Assembly: GCA_958299035.1 (NCBI GenBank)
Contig: CATQJL010000223.1
Coordinates: 49,892,302-49,956,301, forward strand
DNA: 64,000 nt
Direction of reading: 5' to 3'
Origin: Cylicocyclus nassatus
Lineage: Eukaryota > Nematoda > Chromadorea > Rhabditida > Strongylidae
Below, in pieces: positions 21,701 to 33,100 of this stretch. The translations under genes and the position numbers were made by a program. The notes beneath the pieces are model-generated. The model worked only from the letters and a program-made list of their open reading frames with translations. It ran no database searches and was not told where the DNA came from. Positions within the stretch are counted from its first letter, which is position 1; every line of letters begins with the position of its first letter.

Positions 21701-22689
21701 GTCAGAAAACTTCCGGATGTGAAAATTTGAGAGTATTCGAGGATTTTTCGCAAATGTGGGAATGAGCAACTTTGGCAGCTACAGTTTATGGTGATAACGC
21801 TGAAACTTTGGCTCAAAACCGCACACCAACGCTTAGGGCTTGCGCTGCATTTCGCATTGCAGGAGGGTTCAAAGAAAAGGTGGGAACGGACAAGTCCTAA
21901 CACCGCAGACATGATGCAGAATCTTTGCGTTACGCAGCTCATCACATCAATTTTGGCCTGATTAGGACTTCAAAGGTGTAAGGTGGCGCATTTTCTCAAC
22001 AGCATATTTGGAGTTAGACACGAAAGCGATTAAGTAAGATTAAAATGATTTGAAATTGCGAGAAAAGATCGGTAGTTTGGGCAGTTTATAAAGGAAACAT
22101 TTGGATGAAAAGGAAGTGGGTTGGGGGAGGCCAGTCTGCTCAGAACTCAGGAATGAGAATAAAACGCGAGTTGCAAAGAAAGCTGAGAGGAAGCGATTAA
22201 TTTATCACTTTGGTTAATGATGTAACTTGGGAAACCATTTGAAGCAGGAGATCCTGACATCTAACTTTGATGATCTCCGAGTTCGTTGTGTATCTGAGAA
22301 ATCGCCATACTTTTGGAGGAGAAAAGGTTTCCACGTTCTAACTTTGAGAGTCATATCCCACCTGGTTATTTACCTAATATTCGAAATGCGCAGTCGTCGT
22401 TTGAACCTTTTTTAATTTCTCACATAAAGGTAGCGACCGAAACGCAGCAAAGATTGTATCCCAGTAAATTTAACGCTTTTTTGCTTCCTCATCTTTCGCT
22501 CATCATAACATTACGTCATCAGATTAGATTTTCGGTGTTTTCACGAACATTTGCTAGAACCAGTGACCATAACTTTTGCTTGACAAGTGTCGTGTTCGAC
22601 AAATCCAAAACTTTTTCAGTACGGTAACTTACTATATAAGTTCTCTAAACTTTCAGATTGGTGCAAATTCGAGTCTTCCAATAAGTATA
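18706..22689. other. Shared divergent spacer interrupted by a 2.4-kb insertion
   Basis: 18706-19980 and 22370-22689 match the two ends of the 1.66-kb spacers at 8528-10191 and 54989-56654. Between them, about 19985-22368 is extra DNA absent from the other spacers. It begins near 'tctctataataaagcgcaggggg' and contains a strong hairpin (21207-21273). I see no recognisable coding exon in the extra DNA; frames at 21316-21945 conflict with one another and match nothing I know. Confidence 0.55.
21207..21273. repeat. Long hairpin
   Basis: GGCTTTCCAAATTGTT (21232-21247) and its exact complement (21249-21264) are separated by one base. Outer arms TCCTATATGGG and CATATAGGA extend the stem imperfectly. 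Confidence 0.7.
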
Positions 22690-23790
22690 ATGGCGTCCTT
22701 CAAATTTCTTCTGATAACTCTCCTTGCGTTAATGTTCATCTGCAGCACTTCTGGTGAGTTGTAGAATTGGTTTATTCTCGACTCAAACTTCATCTACGTT
22801 TTGCAGTAGAAGCAAGGATTAAGCACCATCATCCTAGGCCAAGGCCGCCCCACCATAAGCCGATCCATCACCATCCTCCCAAGCCAATCCATCGTCCGAA
22901 GCCTCACCACAGGCGCCATCGCTTTTAGCTCAAACATCTTCCTGTGATACATTTGATGAACTACTTTGCTGCATGATCTTTATAGAGTTTATTGAAAGGC
23001 AAAATATATGTACGATATGAGTGCTTGACTATGCAATTTCAAAACAGTTACCAGTCTTCTTGCTTACAGCAGCTCGTTGCTTATACTCTTCAGTCAAAAT
23101 TGGTATTTTATGGGTGGAGAGGTTTTCATTTTGTCTGTCTAACTGTTATAAGATTCTTCTCAATATGCTCAACTTACAAGCCATAGCAGATAAAAGTCTC
23201 AGAAATCAACATAATCTGAATTTTTCAATGGCTTGATCAGCTCAAGCTTCTTTTGATACACTCGATAAAAATTTTGCTGCATGAGGATGTTTAAGAAAGT
23301 TTTGCTGGTAACAAGATCTATGTTAGCATTCTTACCATTCTGCGGTTAGTTATGGTTGAACAGGTTTTATGGTACGGATAATCGTGATAAGATTGTTATC
23401 TACGACTTTATTTGTTCTGACTTTGTGCTACAAACAGCTCATTGATTTTCCTTCATGAGGTCCTTGAAGTATTTCAATGCAAATTCATTAGCAAAATTAT
23501 AGCAACTGGAAGTTGCAAAACTCGGTGTATTTTCTGCTAGCCACTTTATATTATGGAGTGCTCCTATCAACCGCTTGATACCCTGATTTTAAAATGATGA
23601 AGGAGTCAAAATCTGTAAACATAAGTTAAATAGGGTCAGCAATTTTGGAGCTCAAGTTTGCACAGGAGAAGTCACATATGAAGGATCATGTTTAGAATTC
23701 AAGACCTGTCTTAAAAATAACAGTTGCTTACCTTCCATCCTCTATGACAAGTAAAGTCATCTGCGTGAGAGGATCTTTATCACTTGAAAG
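22365..23790. repeat. Small palindrome, left arm
   Basis: Inverted match to 26030-27505. It contains the peptide gene at 22690 with its 5' and 3' flanks, mirrored by the gene at 27164. Spacer is 23790-26030. Confidence 0.75.
22690..22928 (+). CDS. Secreted His/Pro/Arg-rich cationic peptide (chimera: type-1 exon 1, type-2 exon 2)
   Basis: Exons 22690-22753 and 22807-22928, intron 53 nt (GTGAG...TTGCAG). Product is 61 residues. The 5' flank (TATATAAG at 22633-22640) and the exon-1 codons for MASFKF follow the type-1 genes (8296, 44099, 56655). The intron and the tail VEARIK, HHHPRPRPPHHKPI, HHHPPKPIHRPKPHH, RRHRF follow type 2 (10192, 45999). The switch lies in the stretch both types share at the end of exon 1, which points to gene conversion or unequal exchange. 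The gene is intact. It faces 26930-27164 tail to tail, and 18467-18705 head to head across an interrupted spacer. Confidence 0.75.
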
Positions 23791-23803
23791 ATGAAATGAA
23801 ATA
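22929..23803. other. Duplicated 3' flank, no gene
   Basis: The 3' flank of the peptide gene, mirrored at 26030-26929. It differs from the 3' flank of the cassette genes: it has no AATAAA at the usual place and contains 'gtacgatatgagtgcttgac' instead of the TACCATAATGAGTG motif. Confidence 0.45.
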
Positions 23804-24648
23804 CAGGGTGTTCCAAAAGTAAGTACACACTTTTTAATCGTCAATATCTCTCTTCTCATTGGGTCTTTTTCCGCCACTCAAATACCATTTTGTAGAGCGA
23901 GGTTGAACTTAGATTTGCAGTATGGAGCGGGTCATCGATCGCTCTTCGTTACTGTAGGATTAAGGTAGGAACTTCCAGCATGTGGAACCATTGTGAAATA
24001 TGCCATCTGACAAATTTTGAAAAAATCTGAAAAATCGTGTACTAGGGTTTTCGCGCACGCCGATTCCACTGCACAACTTTTGTGAGTGTTTCCAGCTTTT
24101 CTGATAGTGTAATTACATTTCCGACCTGCTGGGAACTCGGTTATTACGGTTTACCTGGGATAACTCAGGAAAGAAGCATCACAGTCAGGTGGAAGTTTCA
24201 TGTTCGAAATCAGCACTTTGGCAGAAGTATGAAAATCTTCGTTTTCTTGGTTTCTAACTGAAAAAAAAATACGGCAACTGCGTACATATACGTCTTATGT
24301 GGATAGTGTTTACGTGAGCAAGTTAGAATTTTTGTAGGATTTTTATGAACTGAGTTACGATTTTTCTCAATTTTTTGGGTAGTTAAATCTTTTTAGTTTT
24401 TGGCTCGAAACTCGTGGTGGATTAGAGCTGTTGCCAAAACAAGATTGCCATCTTGTAGAGCTTGCTTTGCTCTGTCGAATGGTACCTTGAAAGCTATTCA
24501 GGGATGAAAAATTTATGACTTATTGCGGTTGGAATTTAAAACCTGCATTAATTTCCGGACAACCTAATACTTGAGCGCTGGAAAAAGATCCAATGAGAAG
24601 AGAGATATTAACGATTGAAAAGTGTGTACTTACTTTTGGGACACCCTG
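23804..24648. mobile_element. TIR element, CAGGGTGT(T/C)CCAAAAGTAAG family, with internal insertion
   Basis: The ends match 5818-6494 and TA flanks both sides. The right part (about 24240-24595) is unlike the 5818 copy and contains half of a mariner-like end ('ccggacaacctaata'), so another element has inserted or recombined into it. It lies in the spacer of the small palindrome. Confidence 0.7.
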
Positions 24649-26029
24649 TATATATATTCTGAGTCAGCTTTGAACGCTGATTCCAATTTTGCTGTTACTA
24701 GTTGCCGCGCACCATTCCGAAGGAGGTTATGGGCTTTTCCTGCGCAAAATTGGCATGCTTATCGACTCACTGGCATCACGGCAACATCATTTAGGGTGCT
24801 ATTACAACTGCGTTAAGCTTCTTTTTAGAAAGGATTGTATTTGCGTTAGTTTGATATTTCAGCACCTTTGAATATAAAATCTTTAAAATCCAAATTATCC
24901 TTGTAAAATTTTTTTCTTCGGGCCATGGCTGCTGCTACCGCCAATCTTTCCAAATTTCAAGGATTATGGGTCTGCAAAAAGAAGCATCCCAAAAATTTTT
25001 GCGGAATGCGTGGCCAAAGCCACGCACCTTCATTGGAGAAAATTATTGCCCCCCCCCCCCCCCTGACGGAAATCCTGGGACGGCCACTGCTATATGCATT
25101 GAATATCTAATGTATATTCTAGCTGTGGTTGTTTGGTCGCAAGAATTCAAATAAAAGGCGTAATAGGGTCAAGCAAAAGGTGTGCCATACGATCGCTGCT
25201 TACGCTCCCCCCCTCCCCTCCAGAGTTATATGTCTCTAGAAGACTTCTTTATATCACCAATTACTTACTGTAAGCATAAGAAGGAGGCCATATCAAGCAA
25301 AAGTTTATTTTTGTATTAGCATGGCAATAACTCCCTTGGGCCGATGTTTTAGAGTAATCTGAGATTTTACAGATACTAGGCCATCCAAATGAAGTCGTCA
25401 TTTTCTAACATGGTTGAGACTCTGCGGATCGAATGCTACGAATTCAGCTTTCTTATTTCTCTATCTTGCAATGCTCTTCCGTTAGCAGATGTTAGCTCTC
25501 AAATACCAGAACAGATTTTGAAAAGTGGCTTGTTTGACTGGTTGAGGTCTTTAGGCAACCTGTGCGTGCAATCGCCGCTCAGTCATCGATCTTCACAGCC
25601 TGTGAAAGCCCTATAACTTCACTAGCTACCTGTTTTTGAGTCAATAAAAAACATTGCTCACACATCGTGTGACTCACTCAAACAACGAAAAACTTTGATA
25701 TTAAAAGCTCGGAGAAATTCACGTTTATCCCTTTTTTCGTTTTCTGTGGCTGCACTTTCAGCAATCTTCACTCAGAAGAATGTGACGAACAGTTCTCAAA
25801 GTATTCATTGCAAGCTACTGATTCAGGCTATTGATCATTTATGCATCATGCATGTAAAATTTTTTCTGTAACAAAACTACTGAAGTCTCGCGCAACCCCA
25901 CAAAAGCACAACTGCTACATTGAGGATGAAGGGGTGTGTTGATGAAGGGAATCGGTTACAAGTAGGTTTAATTAGGCCCAATTTGTTGAATCTGCTTTTG
26001 AAAAACAATTTTTTCGAGTTTTCAGAGCC
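24649..26029. other. Spacer of the small palindrome, no gene recognised
   Basis: 24902-25089 is an inverted hAT-like fragment (poly-C tract, ending GGGACGGCCACTG). The remainder, including the 75-codon frame at 25389-25616, shows no splice or domain support. Confidence 0.4.
24902..25089 (-). mobile_element. hAT-like element fragment
   Basis: Complement of the CAGTGGCGGTCCCAGGATTT-type end at 3244, with the accompanying G-rich tract (here 13 consecutive C) and 'gccacgcaccttcattgg'. Confidence 0.45.
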
Positions 26030-27505
26030 ATTTCATCTTTCAAGTGAAAGATTCACTTATGCAGATGATTATACTTGCCATAGAGGATGAAAGGTATGCA
26101 ACTGTTGATTTTGGAACACATCTTCGAATTCAAAGCATGAAATCCTTGTGGTCGTGACTTCTCGAAATGAATTTGTGCAAATATGAGCTCCAAACTGCTG
26201 ACTAACTTACGATCACGGATTTTGATTCTCTCATCATTTTGAATTAGGGTATCAAGCGGTTGGTAGGAGCTCCATAATATACTCCATAATATAAGGTGGT
26301 CAGCACAAAGATATACCGAGTTCTGCAGATTGCTTGCTATAAGCTTGCTTATGAAACTGCACTTGAGTATACTTTGAGGGCCTCATAAAGGAAAATTGAT
26401 GAGTTGTTTGTAGCAAAAAGACGGAACAGATATAATGTCGTTGATACCGATCTTAACACAATTATCCGTAGCATACGGCCCGTTAATCATAACTAACCAC
26501 ACTGTATGATACGAATGCTAACGTAGATCTTGTTACCAGTAAAACTTTCTTAAACGTCCTCTTGCAGCAAAATCTCTACCAGGTGTATCATAAAGAGCTT
26601 GAGCTACGAGATCAAGCCATTAGAAAATTCAGATTATGTTGGGTTTTGCTATGGCTTATAAATCATTTGTGCTGTATACTACATTTGCGCATATCGAGAA
26701 GAATCTTATAACAGTTGGACAGACAAAATGAAAATCTCTCCACCCATAAAATACCAGTTTTGACTGAAGAGTATAAGCAACGAGCTGCTGTAAGCAAGAA
26801 GACTGGTAACTGTTCTGAAATTGCATAGTCAAGCACTCATATCGTACATGTACTTTGCCTTTCAAGTAAACTCCATAAAGATCATGCAGCAAAGTAGTTC
26901 ATCAAATGTATCACAGGAAGATGCTTGAGCTAAAAGCGATGGCGCCTATGGTGAGGCTTCGGACGATGGATTGGCTTGGGAGGATGGTGATGGATCGGCT
27001 TATGGTGGGGCAGCCTTGGCCTAGGATGATGGTGTCTGGGTTTTGCTTCCACTGAAAGCATATGGAGGTCTAGTCGGGCTAGGCCGATTCTGAAACTTAC
27101 CAGAAGTGCTGCAGATGAACATTAACGCAAGGAGAGTTATCAGAAGAAATTTGAAGGACGCCATTATACTTATTGGAAGAGTCGAATTTGCACCAATCTG
27201 AGAGCTTAGAAGGCTTATATAGTAAGTTACCGTATTGAAAACGTTTTGGGTTTGTCGAACACGGAACGTGTCAAGCGAAAGTTATGGTCAAATTCTGGTT
27301 TTAGCAGATGTTCGTGAAAACAATGAAAATCTAACTTGGTGAGTGACGTAATATAATGATGAGCGAAAGATGAGGAAGCAAGAAAGCGTGGAAGTTTCTG
27401 GGATGCAACCTTTGCTGCGTTTCGGTCGCTAACTTTATGTGAGAAATTAAAGAAAGGTTCAAACGACGACTGTGCCTCCAAAAACATTTCGAATATTAGA
27501 TAATG
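26030..27505. repeat. Small palindrome, right arm
   Basis: Inverted match to 22365-23790, running from the 3' flank through the peptide gene at 26930-27164 to its upstream region. Confidence 0.75.
26930..27164 (-). CDS. Secreted His/Pro/Arg-rich cationic peptide (type 1, 61 residues)
   Basis: Exons 27101-27164 and 26930-27051, intron 49 nt (GTAAG...TTTCAG). Signal sequence as in other type-1 genes. The tail begins VEAKPR and continues HHHPRPRLPHHKPI, HHHPPKPIHRPKPHH, RRHRF. Against the type-1 gene at 8296 it has Leu for one Pro in the first block, and it keeps the longer second block that 8296 lacks by one codon. TATATAAG complement is at 27214-27221. It was the left member of a head-to-head pair; the right partner survives only as a 5' flank ending near 30657. 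Confidence 0.75.
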
Positions 27506-27650
27506 ATTGTACCTTTCACTTGCTGAAAAATCTCTTAGATTAGTGTAGCTTCTAGCTAAACTATCCTTTCTTGGAGATTTTACTTATTGCAAAGGCGCAA
27601 CTTCCTGGCTTCAAAAACTTGATTGCCAGCCGCCAGTACGCAGAGTTCAG

Positions 27651-29765
27651 CAGTGGCCGTATTCATCAACGAACCCTGAGGGTTAAACTAACCCTGGGGG
27701 TAAGTTTAACCCTAAGGGTTCATTTTCCGTATTCATCAAACACAGGGTAGGGTTCACCACGGAACGCGATCCACCCTTATCGATCAGCGAACCTGTAGCC
27801 GTATTCCGAACCCTGAGGGTTAAACTAACCCTGGAGGGTTAAGGCGTCAGTTACGCGTGCGCTGTGCAAACTTACATAACGGAATGCCTAAGTACGTGCT
27901 AAATTCACTTTATACTTCTACTCTTTCATTGTTACTAGTGAACCAGCATTTGAAGGTGCTAGTAGCATGCGCACGCTACGGGACCGCCATGCACATTTTT
28001 GAATTGCGCTTAAGATTCTTTATATATTAGATTAGATAGTAGTATTAGGTCGTTCCGAAAGTAATGTCGCATTTTTCAAATGGACGTCACATCTCGCGGA
28101 ACCAAGATTTTCGAGAGCTCTTGGGATCAGTCGATGCAGCATTTCGTCCTCTTTCTAGTGGTTGTACAATCATTGCATAATATTTAATGAGCTCTTAAAA
28201 AATTACCAAAAGCTGCGACTCATGCTTTTTGTTATGGTCAAGTTCGGCTATTTTTCTATATTTTTGTACTCATTCCCCGAAGATGTACAAGTAATAGATA
28301 AATAGAGCAAACCCTATAGGCCACAAAACAATTTTTCTCTTTTCCTTAGTTTGCTTCTTAGAGTTTGTAGAATTAATTTTTTAGTGCTATCAAATTCCAT
28401 ATTTGTCAACTCAAACCTCACAGAACAATAACCGGCAAGCAACTCGGATGTCATTCGACGCAGCTTTTTCTCCTCTTTTTACCAGTTGTTTTTGGTTTCC
28501 GATTCATAAAGTTTGCCGGGAAAGAATCATCATAATTCAGGTTTTCCAGGGCACCCCAGGCTGTACCCGAAATTTCAGAAAGTTGCTAATCTGAAGCGAT
28601 AAATGCTAATATACTTTGTAAAATTAGTGTTAAACCATTATCCACCTTTGTAGGTTTCAGAATCCGAAAGTTTATTGGTGCTTGATGCATATGTGTTTGA
28701 GACAAGCCTGCAAAAATTCGGTGACTTCATTGAAAAATCTCTACAAAAATTATGACGAGATACGGAAAGCAGAAAAAAGTGGTACCGTTTCCCATAGGGT
28801 TTGCTCTATCCATCCATTACTTGGACATCTTCCGGGAGTTATTACAAAAGGTTAGAAAAATTGTGAAACTTGACCTTCCCAAAAAGCATGGGTTGGAGAT
28901 TTTAGTAATTTTTCAAAAGCTCATTGAGTATTCTGCAGTCAAGTTATAGCCATCAGAAAGAGGATGAAATGATGCATCGAATGCTATCAAGATCTCCTAG
29001 AAACCTTGCTTCCACGAAATGTAGCGTTCACATGAAAAAAGCGACATTACTTTTGGAACGACCTAATATAATCAACGAATGAGCTTCTAACACTGGTTTT
29101 TATGATACGTCTCTAGCATATTTATGCAGCACCCAATCTTACAGCGTGAGTTTATTTTCATGAGTGCGATTGTGCCGTGTAAGTTCTACTCTTGCGCAGT
29201 TCGTCATACCGGGCTTGTACTACTCTTTTAAGGGTCAATGCGTGTTATCTTAAAGGAATTCTTCTGTTTTGGCACTCGTTAGAGTGGAATGCGCAACCAT
29301 TTTTCCTCGTTGCATTCATTTGTCACCAAAACTAGAATTCTTTTTCTCGCAAAGTAAGTGTTTTATGTACTTTGAATTTGAACATAAAACGAAGTCGAAA
29401 CTAAACATTATAACAACAACTAACACTAAATACTACAACACTCGTTGATCGTTTTCCATAAAACTATCAAATGCGAGTAAATGTTTGTAGGAAGTGTTAG
29501 GGTAGAGTTAACCCTGCTCTAAGCTAGGGTTAAATTAACCCTGATGAATCACGTAAGTTTAACCCTCCAGGGTTAGTTTAACCCTCACGATTCGTTGATG
29601 AATACGGGTTAGTCGCTTTCGGGTAAAATTAACCCTCAAGGTTAGATTTAACCCTCAGGGTTAAGCTTACCCTGTGTTTCATGAATACGGGTTAAACGCT
29701 TTCCAGGGTTAAATTAACCCTCCAGGGTTAGTTTAACCCCCGGGGTTCGTTGATGAATACGGCCA
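27651..29765. mobile_element. 2.1-kb TIR element, GTGGCCGTATTCATCAACGA ends (Harbinger-like?)
   Basis: Inverted ends GTGGCCGTATTCATCAACGA are followed on both sides by many copies of GGGTTAAACTAACCC-like blocks. Uninterrupted sites exist at about 8998-9010 and 44808-44820 ('cagagttcaggattatttcagg'). Comparison shows a duplication of AG or CAG, so a 3-bp target as in PIF/Harbinger is possible. It holds a nested mariner-type MITE and no transposase that I can see. Confidence 0.6.
28045..29066. mobile_element. Mariner-type palindromic MITE nested in the 2.1-kb element
   Basis: Termini TTAGGTCGTTCCGAAAGTAA and complement, TA on both sides. The long inverted halves include 'agggtttgctctat', also seen in the 6497-7500 element, so it is a diverged relative. 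No transposase. Confidence 0.8.
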
Positions 29766-30657
29766 CAGGATTATTTCAGGCATATAGTCCTTCGGAGAGT
29801 TGATATGCTGTAGTTGTATGGAGACCTACTGGGTTGCTCATATGAGAAGAAGGACGATTTTGGAATGCCGCCTTTTCTCAAAATATAACAACCGGCCATT
29901 GGCACTCTAAAACTGTCAAAATTTTCTTAGTAAGCGACTAAAGATTCTTTCGCTTTGCAGAATGAACGAAAATTTTGCAAATATCGTACTGATTTTGCCC
30001 TGCTCATCCTTTGATCCCATTATCCAACAGTCGATCCTTATAAATTCTAGTTTGCTGCAAAAAGAGTTGCAGCGAGATGCAAGTTTGACAGCTCGCGCTT
30101 CTTGTGCGCAACAGAATTTGAGTGCAACAGCGGCTTTGAAATCGACACACTTCTCTCTTATATGTTCCAAAACCAAAAATTTAGCCGTTTACAGCTTGAC
30201 GAATTATAATCTTGAACCACTTTAGCACCCAACTAAGTCGAAGGCTGCTCAGCTGAAACACTTTTCATTTTGGATTCAACCGATATTATGATGTAGCGGA
30301 ATTGGATAATGCCTTGATAAAGTTCTAGCACAAAGGATACCATGCGCAGGACGATTGTCACATATCAGGAACAGTCAACGTCCTTTTTTATCTTAGAGGT
30401 AATCCAGTAAAGAAAAATACCGCAATGATCTGTGATAACTCCCACAATTTCTTGTTTCGCCTTCTTGATCGATCATTGTTAATTAATCAGCCGACTTTTT
30501 GGAATGTAAACGAGTATCCTTATTAGAACCAGAATTTCACTACTCTTTTTTCATTAAATCTATCTTCAGTGGCAAATAAAACTTTTTGTCTAAAACAAGT
30601 GAATTGATATATAGTGCAGTCAGGGCTGAGATTGTGTGCAAATTCGAGGCTTCACTG

Positions 30658-30842
30658 AAGTTGTTGCACACCTTTGAAGACTATCTTGTAGAGTTAGCTT
30701 TGCTCGATCGATTGGTATATCAGATCATATCTGGGATAAAAAACATTAAAAAAAATACGAATTAAAATATGAATTACCGCGGTTCACAGATACCTATTTT
30801 GGTGCGAGATTTATGCTCCAAGAATAATAGAATCATAACTTA
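30658..30842. other. Repeat junction
   Basis: Short AT-rich stretch with part of a mariner-like end ('gcgagatttatgctcca'). No gene. Confidence 0.4.
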
Positions 30843-32250
30843 TAATAACGGGCTAAGGGTTGTTTACGTTTGTGTGTGTGTGTGTGTGAATCTCTGTCTG
30901 TCACGAAATTCGTAGAGCGTGTTCCAGCCAACGTCCTGAGCTCAAATTTTGCACAGCGCATGCTACCATATTGAGAGTCCAGTATACAAAAGCACGAGCG
31001 GATCCGTTGTGTGGATCCCTCAAAAAATGCGCGCCAATCGGACCCACCTGGCTTTTGGTCCCCAAAATTGGATCCGTAATTCCACTTTTTGCAAGCTCGT
31101 GGATGTTTATGGCAAGTAAATGTGGAAACCATGAACTTAGGCCCAAAAAAGTGATCAAAAGTTTATTACTTTACAAAAACGGCGCCAAAAAGTATTGGTT
31201 GCGTAAATGGTCATTTTGCCAAGCTTTTACCAGAGCATTTGATGAGATTTTTGCACCTAAATGTAGCTTATGGTAACAACTGTTCTTATGGCGACTGTCA
31301 AGACTGTGGGAAAATCAAAAACGTGCAAAAGCTTTGTTCTCCTGCAAAAAAATCTCATCCACGCGAAATCACCGATTTCACATGAAAAAGCTTTCGGAAT
31401 GAGTAGTTGTTTACATTCTGTATATGATAGTCGGCATTGCTCGGTGAGTTTTAATGCCATCATTATGCGAGAATGAGTAGGGCCTAGATAGTAGAACCAG
31501 TGCGAACCTCTGCGAAGCAGAGGTGACGCACTGGTAATGGAAATAACGGGCTAAGGATGTTTACATGACTTTGTGTGTCTGTGTGTGTGTGCGAGAGTGT
31601 GTCTGTTACGAAATTCGTAGAGCGTGTTCCAGCCAACCACCTGGGCTCAAATTTTGCACAGCGCATGCTACCCGCATGAAAGTCCAACACGCAAAAGCAC
31701 GAGCAGATTCGTTGAGTGGATCTCTCAGAAACTGCGCGCTAAACGGATCCACTTTGCATTTGAGCTGCAAGATTGGGTCCGTAATTCCACTTTTTGCAGA
31801 GTCGTGGATGTTTATGCCATGTAAATGTGCAAGCCATGAACTTAGGCCCAAAAAAGTGATCAAAAGTCCATTACTTTACAAAAACGGCCCCAAAAAGTAT
31901 TGGTTGCGTAAATGGTCATTTTGCCAAGCTTTTACCAGAGCATTTGATGCGATTTTTGCGCAAAGATGTAGCTCACGGTGGCTGCTGTTCTTACTGCAAC
32001 TGTCAAAACCATGGTAAAATCAAAAATCTATAATAATTTGCGTTTGTTTTCCTGCAAAAAGTCTCACCCACGCGAAATCACCGATTTTACATAAAAAGCT
32101 TTTGGAATGAGTAGTTGTTTACATTTTGTCCGTGATAGTCGGCAATGATCGGTGAGTTCCAATGCCATCATTATGCGAGAATAAGTAGGGCCTAGATAGT
32201 AGAGCGAGCCACTGCGAGCCTCTGCGAAGTAGAGGTGATGCACTGGTAAT
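30843..32250. repeat. Tandem duplication of a ~700-bp unit
   Basis: Unit 1 is about 30843-31540 and unit 2 about 31541-32250. Each starts ATAACGGGCTAAGG, has a TGTG-rich tract, then 'cgaaattcgtagagcgtgtt', and ends 'gaggtgacgcactggtaat' or close to it. The units have diverged by scattered substitutions. The open frames in them (up to 150 codons) differ in extent between units and lack domain or splice support. Confidence 0.8.
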
Positions 32251-32387
32251 AGAATAATGGAATGGTCTACATCCAGTTGGAAGTGAGCGGAGGCCTCTTA
32301 TTAGAATCAAACATTTCTGAAATCCGTGCCCTTCTTAAAGCTCTTCCACCTCCTTCCAATGCCTATGAGGGGTTTTGCTATAGACTA

Positions 32388-32575
32388 CAGTCCGTGTCAA
32401 CCTTGTGCTCCCTTTTCCACTAGCCTATTTCGCGATCGTGGCGCGACCCTAGGGTTCGCGCGCATATGGCCTGCGCATTCAAAATTTGCCTCATCGATCC
32501 GGGTAGCCGCGCTGGCGCTTGCGGTGCGGACGCGCAGCTGCTATAGGAAAGGGAGCACTTGGTTGACATTGACTG
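32388..32575. mobile_element. ~190-bp TIR element (CAGT..GTGTCAACCTTGTGCTC ends)
   Basis: Ends CAGTCCGTGTCAACCTTGTG and complement of CAGTCAATGTCAACCAAGTG, flanked by TA. GC-rich core. Copies at 47194-47392 and 53594-53792. Confidence 0.7.
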
Positions 32576-33058
32576 TATGTAAAAAAGCGTTTCTGTCAAA
32601 CCTACTTGCACGAGCTGTGGCACGCGGTATGGGCGACTTTGCCTAAGAACTTTTCATTGGATTCTGTGTTCTACAACAGCGTACATTGGGTGTAATAATC
32701 ATGAAAGTTGATAAATTTATGTTTGAGGGAAGCTGCTGGCTCATTGAAATTGGGCGAGTTTAAAAGTTTGGGTTGCGTTTGTGCAGATGCTGAAAAGTAG
32801 TTTGGCTGCCACAATCGCACGTGCCCTTTGGCGGCCGTCCGACTAATTTCACGACCTTCCAAAGGTTTACACTTAAACGCGGGCATTGCGCGGGCAATCT
32901 TCCATTTCGTTGAAAAGCAGTTTGTCAAATGACTTGAAAATGAGCAGTGTAGATTTGAGAATCCTATTTTGATCACACGCATGATACAGTGAGCTTCTGA
33001 AATGGGCGTTTATTTACGCTGCTGAATACCACAGGCTGCAGTGGGTTACTGCAATGAC

Positions 33059-33100
33059 CTCTGGTTGGCTAATTTCAATTTTGAAATTAGCCAACCAGAG
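33059..33100. repeat. 42-bp near-perfect palindrome
   Basis: CTCTGGTTGGCTAATTTCAA followed two bases later by its exact complement. Confidence 0.85.

Larger units (their letters stand above)
27165..30657. promoter_or_regulatory. Interrupted divergent spacer; right-hand gene lost
   Basis: 27165-27650 and 29766-30657 match the two ends of the 1.66-kb shared spacer, with about 290 bp also missing around 30157. TGATAAC is retained at 30433-30439. Homology to the type-2 gene stops at 'ttcgaggcttcac' just before the start codon, so no coding exon remains. A 2.1-kb element (27651-29765) sits in the middle. Confidence 0.6.

Noticed and set aside
21316..21945. Candidate decayed gene in the 2.4-kb insertion
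   Set aside because: Both strands give comparable frames and none resembles a family I know; the plus-strand frames are broken by stops.
31565..32017. 150-codon frame in the tandem ~700-bp repeat
   Set aside because: The equivalent frame in the other unit is only 101 codons and shifted, it runs through a TGTG microsatellite, and it lacks any domain.
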